Shown piece by piece: positions 34,787 to 47,700 of a stretch of DNA of 64,000 nt (position 1 is its first letter; every line of letters starts with the position of its first letter). Both the position numbers and the translations under genes were made by a program. A model generated the notes under the pieces. It was not told where the DNA came from, did no database searches, and saw nothing but the letters and a program-made list of their open reading frames with translations. This DNA comes from Branchiostoma floridae (taxonomy: Eukaryota; Chordata; Leptocardii; Amphioxiformes; Branchiostomatidae): positions 1 to 64,000 of the forward strand of contig NW_023365762.1 of NCBI RefSeq assembly GCF_000003815.2, given 5' to 3'.

Positions 34787-37700
34787 TCATAACAAATATG
34801 TACCATTGTACCCACTTGAAGAGTTGCTGAAAATGGTTACATTGTAATCAGAAACTATCATAAACCATCCCTCCGTACATAAAGTGACTTGTGTTTCGGA
34901 TTGGTTGGTGATTATCGTAACGATAGACCGAATGTATTCTCCATTGGCCGTGAAAACCTGCACGCGATGACCCGTCACCATTTTCCCACCAAAAGCAGGG
35001 TACACCTTCGCGCTATAATTTGGGAAAATCTTCGCGCGAAATCCTGTGAACATTTGCCCATCAGTGACGAGTAAGTGTCCCAAACCGTCCGATGCGATAT
35101 CACTGGGCCACTCGAGGTAGCCAGTCCCAAAAGGTCTGCACGTAAATGTCAAGAGGTGACGTCCAAACTTGTTAAACTTGTAGATGGAGCGACGCCGGCC
35201 GCGCAGAACGTAGATGTTGCCTTCTTCGTCCACAGTAGCCACAGACGGCGAATCTATGTCGCCAAACATGCGCACAAGAGTCCCATTGGGCTGAAACACC
35301 ACAACTGAACAATTCTTATTCTCACTTCCTCTACACTTTCTCGACAACACGATGATGTTGTCTGATAAAGTGTCCGTAACAATAGAGTATCCCACCACGA
35401 TGGGATCCAGACTAAATCGGGTCAAGACACGACCGTCCTTGCTGTACTTGTGAGCAAGAGGCTGTAATGGGTTTGATGCATTCCGCACCAGGACCCATAG
35501 CTCGCCGGTACGGGCAATACAAAATGCAAGTGGATCCCAGTCATCGGTCGAGAACAGTCGGAGAAAACCACCCGCCATGTTGAACACTTGGATTCGTCTG
35601 TTCTTCCGGTCCCGGATAAACACCTCGTTGCTAGGAGACACAGCCAACGGTTTGTCCCCCACGCTCTCCACCAGTTTCCCACCAAACTTGCCCGGTTCTG
35701 TCCCCTTCCCACCGAATGTGATCCTACCGTCTGACTTATCTGTAGACAAAAGGTACAAATGTCACCATGACCACTAGCTTAGGAAATGGTCAAGTAGTCC
35801 GTCATCAACATCATCATTTTTCAGTTTTCTACACCGGTGAGGTACATCAAATAAAGTGTTTCCAGCATGACCTGTCATTCATGACAGACATTAAAGCAGA
35901 TCCCGACAGTCCAATGTCTCTTTCAATCATCGTCTTAATACCCCTGTCACATTATCCACGATTATCGGTCGTATCGATGGAAGGGTTTCTTGCGCTGAAC
36001 GCGCTCAATGCTTTGGGGGGATACACTATCCCGGTTATTTTCGAGCGCGGCACACAGGACATATACCTGTAATACAAATATATCAGGGCTTGGCAGCTTG
36101 AGGGTTTTAAAATTTGTGCTTGTTGCAGCGAGTCATTTCCAATTAGCCACTTTTGGTGGAATGCTGTTTTCACTTTCTTAAATGTATATCACTATTTCCC
36201 CCCTAACCTATGCTGTATTAACCTTCTATCATATCTGTATCTATATATCCGGTATAACCGCCGTTCGGCGTAACACACCAGCTTCGCAGGCACGCGGCGC
36301 GGCAGTAGCTGGTTATATTACACCGAAGGAACCGTCACACGTAACTTTTGCACATCTATTTGCAAGCGTTCTTTTAAACTATCCAGAGAAGATGCCCCTA
36401 CTGTTTCCCCCTCTATATAGTGAACCATCACTACAATAGGATAATGTAAGTGCAAAATGTAGCTACCCCCAGCGCTGGAGATGGCAGCACGTTCTGTGTA
36501 GGGGAGAGGAGTTGATGTTCCAAAGTCTTCCGTTGGGATAACCTAGGAAAAAAGACACGAATGAAAGCCTTTTCTTTTGTTTCTGGAGCTCTTGATTGTT
36601 CAATTGTTTTATTTGCGAAACGATGCCCGAAGGCTAGTTGCATCTACAGTTTGAAAGACTAAGAGTAAAAAATAGTCTGATACATAACACTAGTGCCTAA
36701 TAAACTATATGATACAATGTATTCTATATATTATCGGGTTTGACTTCTTCTATGAAGGTAGTCATTAATGAACTGTCCCATGTTCGGTAAAATGATTGGA
36801 TTTTGTGCTTTTAGTAGAAATATAGTCTGTTGGTGATCTCCTAAATGGTAAAAGCTCCCTTTTTGAAAACAATCTGTTTCTTTCATTAGTATCTATCTAT
36901 ATATCTATATATCTATATAATCAATCTATCTATATATCTATCTATCTATCCATTATCTCTCTTCAGCCATCATCCATTCAGCCATCAGTCTCTACCTACA
37001 TTATTATTTATCAATCAATCTATCTATATATCTATCTATCTATCCATTATCTCTCTCTCTCCCTCTCTCTCTCTATATATATGTATATATATGCATATAT
37101 GCATATGTATTTAACCCTCAAGCACCCGACCTTTTTTTGCGACTAAAATGACCGAGTGGGGTCCAAACGGACCCCAAAATGTTTTGTTCATAAAATCTCA
37201 GTATAATTTCTTATCGGCGATCATTGTATATACATTGCTTCTTCAATGTAAGTGGAAGATTTTGAGATGTTAAGATGTTGCTAATTCCACCTCATTATCA
37301 TAATTTATGCAAAAGTTCAGAAGGACCACGTTTTGCACTAAACCTATTCCGACCAGATTGGGGATTTTTGAGGCCCTTAGCAACAATTATGTCGCATAAC
37401 TCATGAACGGCTAGAGGCTAAATTTCAATATTTCCTATGCATATTCTTAACAATGGGAATCATGGGAGAAAGAGGCTGTCAAAAATCACCTACCTGACTT
37501 TTAGAACATGAAAAACTCACATTGGCAAGGTTGTCCGACCTCTGAAGAGTAATTTAACGACAAAAAAGGGAAAAAATTTACGGCGGAATTATATTATACG
37601 CCATGAAAACATAGGTGGGAGACCTTTTCACCCCCTTTCACTGCATGTAAACAACACCAAAACACCTAACTTCGAAGGCCTACTGCAACCACAAATATCA

Positions 37701-38574
37701 CTAAAAATCTGTTTTTTCAACACAATATAGAAGCTACAACCCTTGCCTATAAGATGCACCCCCAAAATCCAAACATATCCCAAGAAAAACAATTTTACAG
37801 CCACTTTTCCCAAGCCTACCTAAGCATTCTGAGGGCACTAAAACTGGGTCATCTGCGCAAGTCCGGAAATACTGAAATTTGCCCTAGAGCTAAAGCTACG
37901 AAACTTGGTAATTTATCACAAAATATTGTTCGCAAAAGTTTTTGGTCAATAAAGTAAGTTTATCATTTTTTGAGGTTGCCATGGCAACCATATTCTAACA
38001 GGCATATTTTTGCCAAAATTTGACAATTTCAATTTAAACAAGGTTTTCTTGGTAAACTACACCTGTTTTCTGACAACAATTAAATTCTCTGAAATTTAAT
38101 GCTATTTTCATGACTTAAGATTTATAATTTATGCTAATTCCATGACGTCATTGTTCAAAATCCAAGATGGCCGACCTGATTAGGTAAATGACGTCATAAT
38201 GTCGCCACATTACATGTTGATGACACAGAAATTTTTGTTAGGATTTAAGTTTACATTCTTATTATCGTCTGAAAGTTTGGTAATCATACTATAAGTGGTT
38301 AAGGAGTTAGTCTCCAAAGTTTGTTTTAAAAACTGCACATTTCTGCTGGGGTCCGTTTGGACCCCAGAGGGACTGAATACAAACTTTCTTTATAATTTCC
38401 TCATTATTGTACCAGTCTTTGCGAAAACGTAGGAGAAGGTATAATACATATTGACTGACAAAGTCACGGAAGGATTTTTTCTTCAGATCAAAAATATTCA
38501 AATGGCACTTCAAAATGTACGCCTGGGGTCCAAATGGACCCCACTTGGGTGTTTGAGGGTTAAACTTTAAATTG

Positions 38575-38605
<31 letters not shown>

Positions 38606-41593
38606 AATTGATGGATCGATAGAAAGATACTGTAGGTAGAGAATGATGGCTGGATATACATATATATAGAGAGAGAAGGAAATAAACTAGATGTGGTACC
38701 CTTAATAGGCTACTTACCTCGGTTACATTAGTGTCTGTGCTGTAAGGTGTGCTGAAAGTAGTAACTGCAGGATTTGAATTGTCGAATATGCTCCACTCAG
38801 TTCCGGAGTCTTGCGTAGAGGAGGGCTAGAAAAGAAGGCTGACATTTGACATCTCTAACTCTCATAGCTGGTTATATTAAAGACAAAGACTGCAAGCCCT
38901 AATCCTTTATTTCGAAACTCCGACATTTGCAAAAAGGCCACAGCAAGGCTAAGAGACTGAGGGGTCAGACAAAGCATAAAAAACTACAACAGAGTTGACA
39001 ATGACTCACAAAGATGAGTCATTGTCAACTCTGTTGTAGTTTTTTTTCTAAAGTAGCCTGTAAACAGTGTATTTGCACAGACACGTGAAGTTAAGGGAAA
39101 CAAGCAGGAGTATTCGGAGGTCAATTGCTTTAAAATATAACAACAACTGTCACCTTACCGCTTGTATATCCTGATGCTCGATGGTTGCGATGTAGGCTGC
39201 AATGATCAGACCTGCCAAAACAATAGCGACCACCAGGACAATGTGCCAGCGATACCGATAGCCTGTAGAACAGCCTAGTGGGGTAAATTCGAATCATTAA
39301 GGTTATTCGGGCCCTTTGATTTCATTTTGATTTGATTTGATTTGATTTAAGATGACATATAAATTTAAGATACCGTGCGGGAATGAAGGAGAAGTAAAAT
39401 AGGCTTATACAGGCCCTCCGCCTAACAAATTCGAATGGAATAACTGAAATATGAAAGAATTATAACAAATCATAGATGAGTAAATTAAATGATTAACGAC
39501 AAAGGAATATAACAACTATTATGACATATATGTAGCTATCTAATAGGCTAGTAACAATCCGAGTACAGAACGATCTGTCGATAACAAATCATAGGTACAT
39601 AGAACATTATTGAAAAACAAAGAAGGTAGCAGTAAAAGTACCCTGGATGTACTTATGTTAAATATTGTTGAATTTGTGGCCTTTCTTTAGGAGCTGGGAC
39701 ATGAGCCCTTGTGGTGCCTTTGGAACATGGAGCAGCACGTTTCCTTGCTGCTTTAGTAGAGTTGTATATTTTTACATAGAGGGGTTGATAGACCCCACCC
39801 CAACTTAACTTGCATGAGACTCCTCCTCGAACACGTCCCTTCCGAAAGACGGGTGCAGCCCCAACCGAGATGCCATTCCCATAATTAAACCTGAGTATTC
39901 TAGTTGCCTGCCACCTATTGGAACCAGGAGGATAACCGTGGGGCTGATACCAGTCGAGCTACAGGGACAAATTCAGAAAGTACATCGAGTAGACAGAGAA
40001 AAATGGATGTACAGAATTGGTTATCTTGTAGAGATGATGCATGATTCAGTAATCACACGTACAGCTAATTTGCACTGTTATGAAATGCAGACCCACACCA
40101 TGACATAACAGAAAACACAAACTTATTGACGACGATATTTAAAGCTACAGTTCCTCGACCTCATACCTCCATGAAATATTTAGTGCTTTCGTAAATTTAA
40201 TGCAATTGACTAACACATTAACATGATATATGGAAGCTGCTGTTCATTATTGAGTAATGTACGCATGTCACAATTATGAAATTCCTATCATTAATAATTA
40301 ATCGGTTTTGCAATTTTTACATTAGTATGCAAATAAGTTCTTCATTAGCATATTTGGTATGTGCTTATATTCTACCTATTATAATCTACATGTGTTACAT
40401 TTATTGAACTCCAGTTATTGAAAACAATGTTATTGTGCAATTTCTTCATTAGTTAAAGGCTTTTAGCTCAAGAGAAGTAAAAAAACTGGAACTCCCTGAA
40501 AGAGAAAGTGGTGAATAGTAGCACGGTGAATCAATTCAAAAACCAGCTAGACAAATACTGGAGCCATCTGATGTATGAGCATGCCTAGCCGATGATCTGA
40601 AGTGACAAGATCAGTCCACTACAGGAGTATAATCCTCAGGTATTATGAAAATAGAGTCTTAACAGGTATATTATTTTGAACATCTTTGCATTAAATGCCT
40701 GTATGCCTAAAATGATGTCAATCCGTAAATCTTTTTTACAGCATTGGAGGTGCTTTAGATAAAAAGTTTCCCTTCACAATATATTTTGCGAGTGTATTTT
40801 AAACAAATGAGTGGAATCTGTACATAATATTCGGTATTTAGTAGTTCTAATCTTATTTGATCCTTTTGAAAATATAGAAAATGGAAGTGACCTTACCATC
40901 TTCAGCCGGTTGGCGAGCGCCTTTTCCATACAAGGGGTTAGGACGAAGTATGTCTCGTGGTTTAGGACGAATTGTGTCTTTTTGGTCGATATTTGCTGCA
41001 GGGTCTGCTGCTAGTTCAGTATCATTTACCCCATACGTTGGATTCGGACGAAGACTGTTCAGGGTAAACTGAAGGGTCGATAGACCAGAACTGTCCTTGG
41101 CATCCTCTGAAGCTCTTGGATGATTTTCGGACGGTCGATTTCCTGACGACCCGGCTAAAGGGCGTTGATATGCTTCATTTTCATATGAATATGTAACAGC
41201 GTATGGTTCCCCGTCATCAAGGACGTTCTCCTTTGTTGTTACCTTGTCAAGCTGGGATCTGTTAGAATTTGAGCCGTTGGCTACATCTAGAGCCCCGTTT
41301 CCATGCATAACATCGGTATTTTCAAATTCTGGGTCTACACTGTTCGTCGTGTACAATTCACTGGGTTTGGTCTTCGATTTGCAAGGCAATCTCCAATCTG
41401 GGTTTTCACTCTGGTTGGCTGTGGCTGAATATGTCGGTGTGCCGTGTTGATGATGATGTTCAACGTTTGTTGAATACGTCGGCATGTCGTTCTGGTCTCG
41501 ATGTTCTCCGACTATTGCATATGCCGGATTGTTACTCTGTAGTATCGGACTGCACACCGGCTGCATGATTTCTGCATATGTTGAATAAACCAT
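34787..41593 (-). CDS. Type II membrane protein with NPxY tail and NHL beta-propeller
   Basis: Five exons join in phase: 41593-40897, 39274-39159, 38825-38718, 36542-36467 and 35739-34787, giving 649 residues. Residues 1-243 are hydrophilic and lack a signal peptide. They carry NPAY (22-25), NPTY (184-187), NPLY (219-222) and EPYAVTYSYENEAY (129-142), possible PTB/SH2 docking tyrosines. A transmembrane helix spans ~244-263 (IVLVVAIVLAGLIIAAYIA). A Ser/Thr-rich stem (~272-332) follows. The C-terminal ~317 residues resemble an NHL propeller of the TRIM2/TRIM3 kind: GRITFGGKGTEPGKFGG, RDRKNRRIQVF, GNIYVLRG, HRVQVFTANGEYI. Many N-x-S/T sites there fit an extracellular location. The tail-in, propeller-out topology is inferred from the lack of a signal peptide and from glycosylation sites. 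Amphioxus has many receptors with similar N-terminal tails (general knowledge). The ATG is preceded by an in-frame TGA. Three introns hold transposons and LINE debris. Confidence 0.82.
36605..36645 (-). mobile_element. LINE 3'-tail remnant
   Basis: On the minus strand it reads TGCAACTAGCCTTCGGGC followed by ATCGTTTCGCAAATAAAA. The same tail motif, AATTAGC..NGGGCAN-GATTTGC-AA, recurs at 33822, 44157 and 61666. It lies just upstream of the exon at 36542-36467. Confidence 0.55.
36890..37110. repeat. (ATCT)n/(AT)n/(CT)n microsatellites
   Basis: Degenerate ATCT and TATATC runs, a CT run near 37050-37075 and AT-rich steps to 37110. They flank the left end of a piggyBac-like element. A TA run at 38576-38600 flanks its right end. 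Confidence 0.85.
37111..38563. mobile_element. Non-autonomous piggyBac-like element
   Basis: A TTAA target duplication (37111-37114 and 38560-38563) flanks inverted ends CCCTCAAGCACCC and GGGTGTTTGAGGG. TTAA targets with CCCT-type ends are the hallmark of piggyBac transposons (family knowledge). The 1.45-kb interior has no transposase frame. Palindromes GGGGTCCAAACGGACCCC near the left end, GGGGTCCGTTTGGACCCC inside, and GGGGTCCAAATGGACCCC near the right end are regularly placed. It lies in an intron of the NHL membrane-protein gene. Confidence 0.88.
38978..39045. repeat. Perfect 31-bp palindrome with 6-bp loop
   Basis: Bases 38978-39008 are exactly the reverse complement of 39015-39045, around the loop CAAAGA. 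It lies in an intron of the NHL membrane-protein gene. It has no flanking target duplication that I can see. Confidence 0.9.
39790..39965 (-). mobile_element. Probable SINE fragment
   Basis: On the minus strand it opens with a Pol III A-box-like GTAGCTCGACTGGTA and a decayed B-box-like GGTTCCAATAGG. It then has GGGGCTGCACCCGTC and TTTCGGAAGGGACG, a body type common in invertebrate SINEs. Intronic and decayed. Confidence 0.4.
40486..40660 (+). pseudogene. LINE ORF2 C-terminal fragment
   Basis: An open frame from 40486 encodes NWNSLKEKVVNSSTVNQF, then KNQLDKYWSHL, and ends at a TAG near 40590. This matches the W-N-S-L-P...VN-F-K-LD-W ending of CR1/L2-type LINE ORF2 proteins. The rest of the LINE is missing. 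It sits in the first intron of the NHL membrane-protein gene, opposite in strand. Confidence 0.7.
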
Positions 41594-42310
41594 AGGACAT
41601 CAAAGACCAACAGCTCCCATGTATAGTTTTAGCAGGTTGATACATTAATCGATCTTCGTCTTCAGTACACTTCAGTACACAGCCTCCTTTTACAGAAGAA
41701 TACAGGAATGTTGTGAACCGAAGAAAAATGTGTCTAAAGAATACCGGCAGCTGTTTTAATCCCTTTCTTTAAAAAAAATCTATTTGATATGCATCGTTTT
41801 GTCTTACTTTTTTTTTAAACGGATGCACTGTAAAAAAATGATAAACTATTTTCAATAGGTGAGATTGTTAGTTTGTAGCATTGGGCTGCGCACGAGCTTC
41901 TTCTTTTCTGCATATGTTGAATAAACCAGAGTGACATCAAAGACCAGCATATCTCCCGTGAATAGTTTAACCAGGTTCGTACATTAATTAAACATAGTCT
42001 TCTTCGGTACACAGCCTTCTTCTTGCAGAAGAATTAAAGAGTGCCGTGAACCCAAAAAAAAAACCCAAAAAAAAAGAATGTACTTAAAGAAGACCTACCT
42101 CTGTTTTGATCCTATTTAAAAAAAATATATTGATTTTAGAATTTGATATGTATCGTTTTGTCTACTGTAAAGAACTGAAGTCACTGCTTTTGCACAGGTT
42201 TCACATTTTCTGTTGAATAAGCAAGGTAACATTAAATATCTGCAGCTGTATCAATCCCACTCACTGGTTTTGTTCCAAATTACTTTGAAATCCATTTTAC
42301 AATTTGATAT
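41545..42310 (-). repeat. ~330-bp tandem duplication of the 5' end of the NHL membrane-protein gene
   Basis: The block covering the start-codon region (GCATATGTTGAATAAACC) through TTGATATGCATCGTTTTG recurs about 335 bp upstream (41880-42190), and a third partial copy is visible to ~42310. In the upstream copy the ATG is replaced by CTG (TCTGGTTTATTCAACA), so only the gene-proximal copy can start the protein. Confidence 0.75.
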
Positions 42311-42898
42311 GTATTTATACATTCCTTCATGTCTAATTGGCTGGCGTTATAATTTGCATACAAATTTTATCAATGATGTGGATATTTCAGTAACTCTAAG
42401 GTACTAGTAGAGAGAGTGAAGGATTGTGCAGGAAAAATCTTTGAACAGATGTCACGTTGTTATTCCATGCAAACACTGGCTAGGCTCAGCATGGCGTCTA
42501 ATTAGTTTATGTGGTTTACTCTAGAGTTCAGCAGGGAGTATCTACATTAGGTTATTGTTATGGTTGGCCGCTGTGTACAGATCCTGTAGAAATATGTTTA
42601 CCAACCACGAGTATACAATTTTTATCGGGATACCAGAAATGCAACACGCACGTATTTTTGTATTATCATTAATAATGATCATAGTATTCATTACATACTC
42701 GTTCCCCAAGGGGATAAATGCACACAAGACTATACATGGTGTAATGGACATTAGTGAAATGAAAAATCACGTAAACATAAAGAAATAACATAATACTAAC
42801 TAGTACACTATACAAATGTACTACCACATATCTAGTTACTTGTAGTTTTTTGTCTCATTTTAAACCAAATGTAAACATTTTGAAGTTTTTCACGGTCT

Positions 42899-43026
42899 TT
42901 CAACACAAAATTTTCTAATCTCGAACTTTCGATCACTTATCTGTCAACCTTCGTCAGGAGTGGTGATTTTTTCAAGGTTGACGGATGAGCGACCGAAAAT
43001 TCAAGGTCAGAAAATTTTGTGTCGAA
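42899..43026. mobile_element. Hairpin MITE
   Basis: Arms of ~50 bp beginning TTCAACACAAAATTTTCT are inverted copies around a short centre (GTCAGGAGTGGTGA). The element directly abuts the 131-bp repeat at 43028. Confidence 0.7.
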
Positions 43027-43027
43027 T

Positions 43028-43158
43028 CACCCCATACAAGTACCGTTTTCACTTACAAGAGGTTAACGGTGGTCACCGTGATGCAGTTAGAAGTGAGCTA
43101 TGAGACGTCTCCTGTCTCCTGAGAAAGACCGGTAACCACTTACAAGTGGCTCAGAGAG
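43028..43158 (+). repeat. 131-bp inverted repeat, left arm
   Basis: Its reverse complement matches 52921-53051 at 130 of 131 positions by eye. It contains CCACTTACAAGTGG and GGTGGTCACC palindromes. No coding frame. Confidence 0.9.
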
Positions 43159-44266
43159 ATGAGTGTGTCAGACTCCATGTGTTGTGTTTTTCGATGGGTA
43201 ACCAAGTATATTGGGTCATTCTTGGGTTCATGGGTCACCTCGCTTGGTGTTGACCTGGACGACCAGTGGCCCAAAATTGCCGTACACCCTAGGAATATGC
43301 AAGGAAAAGTGTAGTTTTACGTTATTTTGGACAAGAATATAACGAGAAAGTGAGTTGGGTGTATTGTTTCTACATGTCTGTCAAAGGCTAAGGTTTAGCA
43401 AACAGTGCAGATATGCCTTTTCTTCAAACCCTAGTCGGCCGTCGGCAGATGATCGCAGCTTTGAGGTCGGGTCCAGGGTCGGTTCGATCGGTAAACGTAT
43501 AACCTTTACCGCTGTGTAACCTTACATCATTTCCCAGCGACCGTGACATAATTCGCCATACATTTTTTAGTAGCGGACGTTGTTGATAGAATCTGGACGT
43601 TTCTTGTACAGCTGCGCACAGAACTGAACTGCTAATGGTACTGTATTAAATCGCACTTTTTTGGGGGGAGGGGGGCGAAGTGTGGGGTGGGGGGCGGCTT
43701 TGAACGTTGGTAGTATTAGTAATGTGACGTTATACCACCTAGACATCTTCGTACCAAAAATACCAAATGGGCAACACTACACGCCCCTGTGACCCATATA
43801 TAGCAATTGGGTCTCATGTGAAAAACTACTCTCTGCCAAGGTATCCATGTACAGTTAATACAGAAAACGTGGGATCCTTTGTCTTTCACTGTCTCATTCA
43901 TTCACCTTGGTGTATTAATTTGCAGCCAGTAGATACCCAATCTGAGTAATAATGCTGTTAACGTGCTCTAGGCACCTCCTCAAACACAGGATTCCCTTTT
44001 TACTTGAACCTTTCCAGCCGACCCTGGGATCGAATTCAGACCTTTGAAACATCGATGTGTTCTCCAGAAAGAATTTAGAGTTAATGTTTTCAGACTAGAG
44101 GTGACACAATGGCTATATTGTTCTTCACCTATTATTGTAAATCAAATAATAATAATTGCAATTAGCTGTCGGGCAAGAATTTGCAAGAAACCATAATAAC
44201 ATTATGATCTAACAGGACAACACCATAAGAAAAATTTGGTACCTTACTTTTCACTCACCAAGAATA
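43159..44266. other. No gene recognised
   Basis: Contains a LINE-tail motif (TGCAATTAGCTGTCGGGC) at 44157-44190 and a short G-rich tract near 43660-43695. No supportable coding frame. Confidence 0.4.
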
Positions 44267-44730
44267 GGGGTGGGTACAAAAAACGTTTTTTGCTTGTTAG
44301 ACCGGTCCAGAAAAAACAGACCTGAAAAAATCAGTGGACCGGATGTTGGACCGATTCAGAAAAAACAGACCTGAAAAATCAGTGGACTGGATGTTGGACC
44401 GATTCGAAATGAACAGATTATATCGGCAGACGTTCACATGTTTTGGGGCTTACAGATCCAAGAAAAGAACGACAGTGAAGTAGAGAGTTGATAGTCATTT
44501 TTACCGAGCTTCTACAGTCAAACTTGGTCTAAAACAGAGGCAGTTAGTGTTGTTGACATACAGAATTTTTTTTTAAATGCATATGAACGTCCAAATAGAA
44601 TCTTTCGTTGCAAAAATGGACCACTGTTTTGAGTCGCCCATTCATTAGTTTTCACAGATAGGTGCGGACCTGTACCTGATCCTCTAGACCTGAACCATAC
44701 CTGTACCTTAATTTTCTGTACCCACCCTAA
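44267..44730. mobile_element. hAT-like MITE with GGGGTGGGTAC ends
   Basis: The left end AGGGGTGGGTAC and right end GTACCCACCCT are inverse copies. The interior has two ~60-bp tandem units (GACCGATTCAGAAAAAAC...CAGTGGAC). Such ends are common in hAT MITEs. No coding frame. Confidence 0.65.
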
Positions 44731-47700
44731 ACCAAGAACGACTATACACATGTGTTATCTCAACATCTGAAGCAAATTAGTCAAAACACATAACTCCAGG
44801 TGGGAGTGGATCAAACCATTCTGGTTAGAATGGGGAAGGGAATTTCACAAGCAACTCGTAACCTCTGCTTCGCCTATTGAGTCAGTGAGTCAAACTAGCT
44901 CCACAATGTTTCTAACTTAGGGAGAAGAGATGCTGCTACACAGCCTACAGTGAGCATAGTTCAGTGGTCGATGGCCTTACACTGAGCAAACTCGTTTGAA
45001 AAAAAATGGTCTTATCTCTGGGTGTTTTTGTATCTTATGATACACTTTATGCTGATGAATACTTTTTGTACTGTGTTCCCACTCTGCAAAATAATCGATT
45101 CGCATTAAGGTAGCAGAACAATCATCTGATTTCACCAATGGAGATCTACATCATGGTTATGGACCCCAAAAGGGAGTGACATATTTGTCAGCACTCATGG
45201 TTTCCTACTGGATGCCCTGCACAGGAGAATGTCCATGACGCAATACTTTGTCGCCAAACTTACAATTGGGTCATGCTTAGACACTGTGTTCTTCTGTGTA
45301 TCTGAGTCAAATCGAGTCAGACCATGAGCTATTGCTGTATGATTTTGAAAGCTGACTTATGAAGCTACTCTGAATTGTGTGTAGTCATACCATCCAATTC
45401 ATTCCAGGGCCCTGGACTGTAAAGTAGTGTTTTCCACTGAGAATTTGGGGACACCCTGGCTAAATAACAGAGAAATTAAAATCAATAAATTTTGCTACAT
45501 ACAGATAACTCAATTCCTACACCATGTAGCACAGTTTACACATGGATTTCTCTCACATGCCCCCCCCCCCCCAACAGATTATAATGTTTCACCTATAGGT
45601 ATAAGTTCCTTTTTGCAATAGACTTCTTTTGGGGTATGCATGGACTCTAGGGGGGTTACTGTGACAGCTGTTTATTCAGATTTTCTTTTCTCTCATTACT
45701 GTCTTGGGCAATTACATGTATGTTAAAATTACTCAGCAACAATAGCATGGTGAAGCACCGAGACAGGTTAAGCAGTTGCTCGATACGAATAGATCCGACA
45801 TCACAGAATCTGTATAAAAACCTCTGAGTCCAAACCATACAGTCTCTATTCCACATTCCTACACCACGCAGCACAATTTACACTTAAATTTCTCTCACGT
45901 GCTTTTCTACTCCATTGGAACATGAACTTACTCTGAAGATTCTCCCTTGCAGAATTAGATACTTCCAAAATGCCTCACCCTAAAATGGCTTTTTCCAAAC
46001 CATCCATGCTAATGCAGACTATTACTCAACACAAAAGTTAGGAATGAGCACAATGTTATTGTGATGCAATTGGACTATTCAAGAAGCTCTGTTCTTGTGT
46101 ACATTTAACGGCTGTCCCAATACCAAATTTGAGATCATCGGGCTTTGAACAAGAGCTACTTGTACGAGTGCAAAATATACATTTTTGGATGAAAATTATT
46201 CAAACAATTGTTTTACAATTCAATTCATTCATCCCCCAAATAAAATGTACCATAAATGTATCTTCTTGCTCCTTGCCCGTACAATAGTAAGAATATTCAT
46301 TGAAAACAAAGCCAAAGCATGAAGTTTTGAATTTTTTAAGTGATACTGTCAAGTCCTACCATTGCACAATTGACTTGAAAGCTCTGCACCTATAGAACAA
46401 AAATGATTCATTTCAAATTCATATGACATATACTGAGAGTAAACACGCTATTGATATCCTTTAACATTGACCGCAAGCACCCAGAAAACCACACAACTCA
46501 ACTGAAAGCTAATTTGAACAAGAAGGCTTGAAACACTACCATGGACCTCAATGCTTTCTACATTGATGCCTGCTGTTCTGAGGAAAGTCGCTAGGTTTTA
46601 ATAACTGTCGGTTGTTTGTAAGTACATTCAATCAAACACGCTGAGCAGACTACTGGAGGAATGAAATACCACAATACGAGGTTTGACTACTTTTGTATAC
46701 TATCATTGACGAAAAAAAAGGTTTTACAATCAGCAAAAGAAGCCGATTAATTTTCGCCGCAGTGGCGCCCTGCAGTAATAAGAATTACCGCTTGGATATA
46801 GATAAATCGTTTTTTTGGTAAATATATCTAATAAAACTCATTAAAATGACTGTGTAAAAAAATGAAATATCAAATTACGACTGTTTTAGTCATTTTGTAG
46901 ATCATCTATGTAGAATGAATGATTTTTAAACTCAGAAAAGTTGGGAAAAGTTGCCTTAAGCGCCACTTGATGTAAACATTTTTGTAGGGGTCGAAAATGA
47001 AGACATATGTAACACTCATATCTTCAATCAGATTAATGGTACAGCAAAACTAAAAGATGAACAGATAGATCGAGATATTGGCCTAATGTTGTGAAAATTG
47101 CATCGAAAAATTCCGCTCTCTTTATGATTTATGAAGAAAATGAGATTTCCGTCGCATGCGGTTTAAATCACGCTAGAATTGGATAGCAGGTGGCACGCGG
47201 GTCGGCCTTGCGTGAGAGTGGAACATGTTGGTTTTTCATATCTCACCCAGAAATCGATGGATTTTTCTCAAATTCTTTCTACAAGATTCTGAAAGCTTTC
47301 TTAGTCCTTGTATGAATCCCTATGCGATAATCTTAATTGTTCATCGAGTTACTAACATTTGAACTTCGGAGAATAAATCATATATTTCGGGCGCAACTTT
47401 TAGATAAAAGTTCACATCTCCGTCTAAAGTATTGAGTACAGACACTCAGAAAGAAAGTGAGAATAGCACAAAAATGTCCTAACAGGCGTATGTGGTAAAT
47501 TGTCTTTTTCACCTTCATAAATTTTTAACATACATGATTTTTGTACGTCTAAACATACGTTTCTTTGTACGTCGGACAATGTTGAGCTTAGTGGAACGCG
47601 GGTTGGCTGGAACGAATTCATATCTCACTTGCAACGAACGTAATAGAATAGGGTTTCTTTCAAATTTAAATGAAATGTTCATGCTTAAGCTTGTACAAAG

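Noticed and set aside
35422-35712. 96-residue minus-strand frame inside the NHL exon
   Set aside because: Alternative-frame shadow of the NHL propeller exon.
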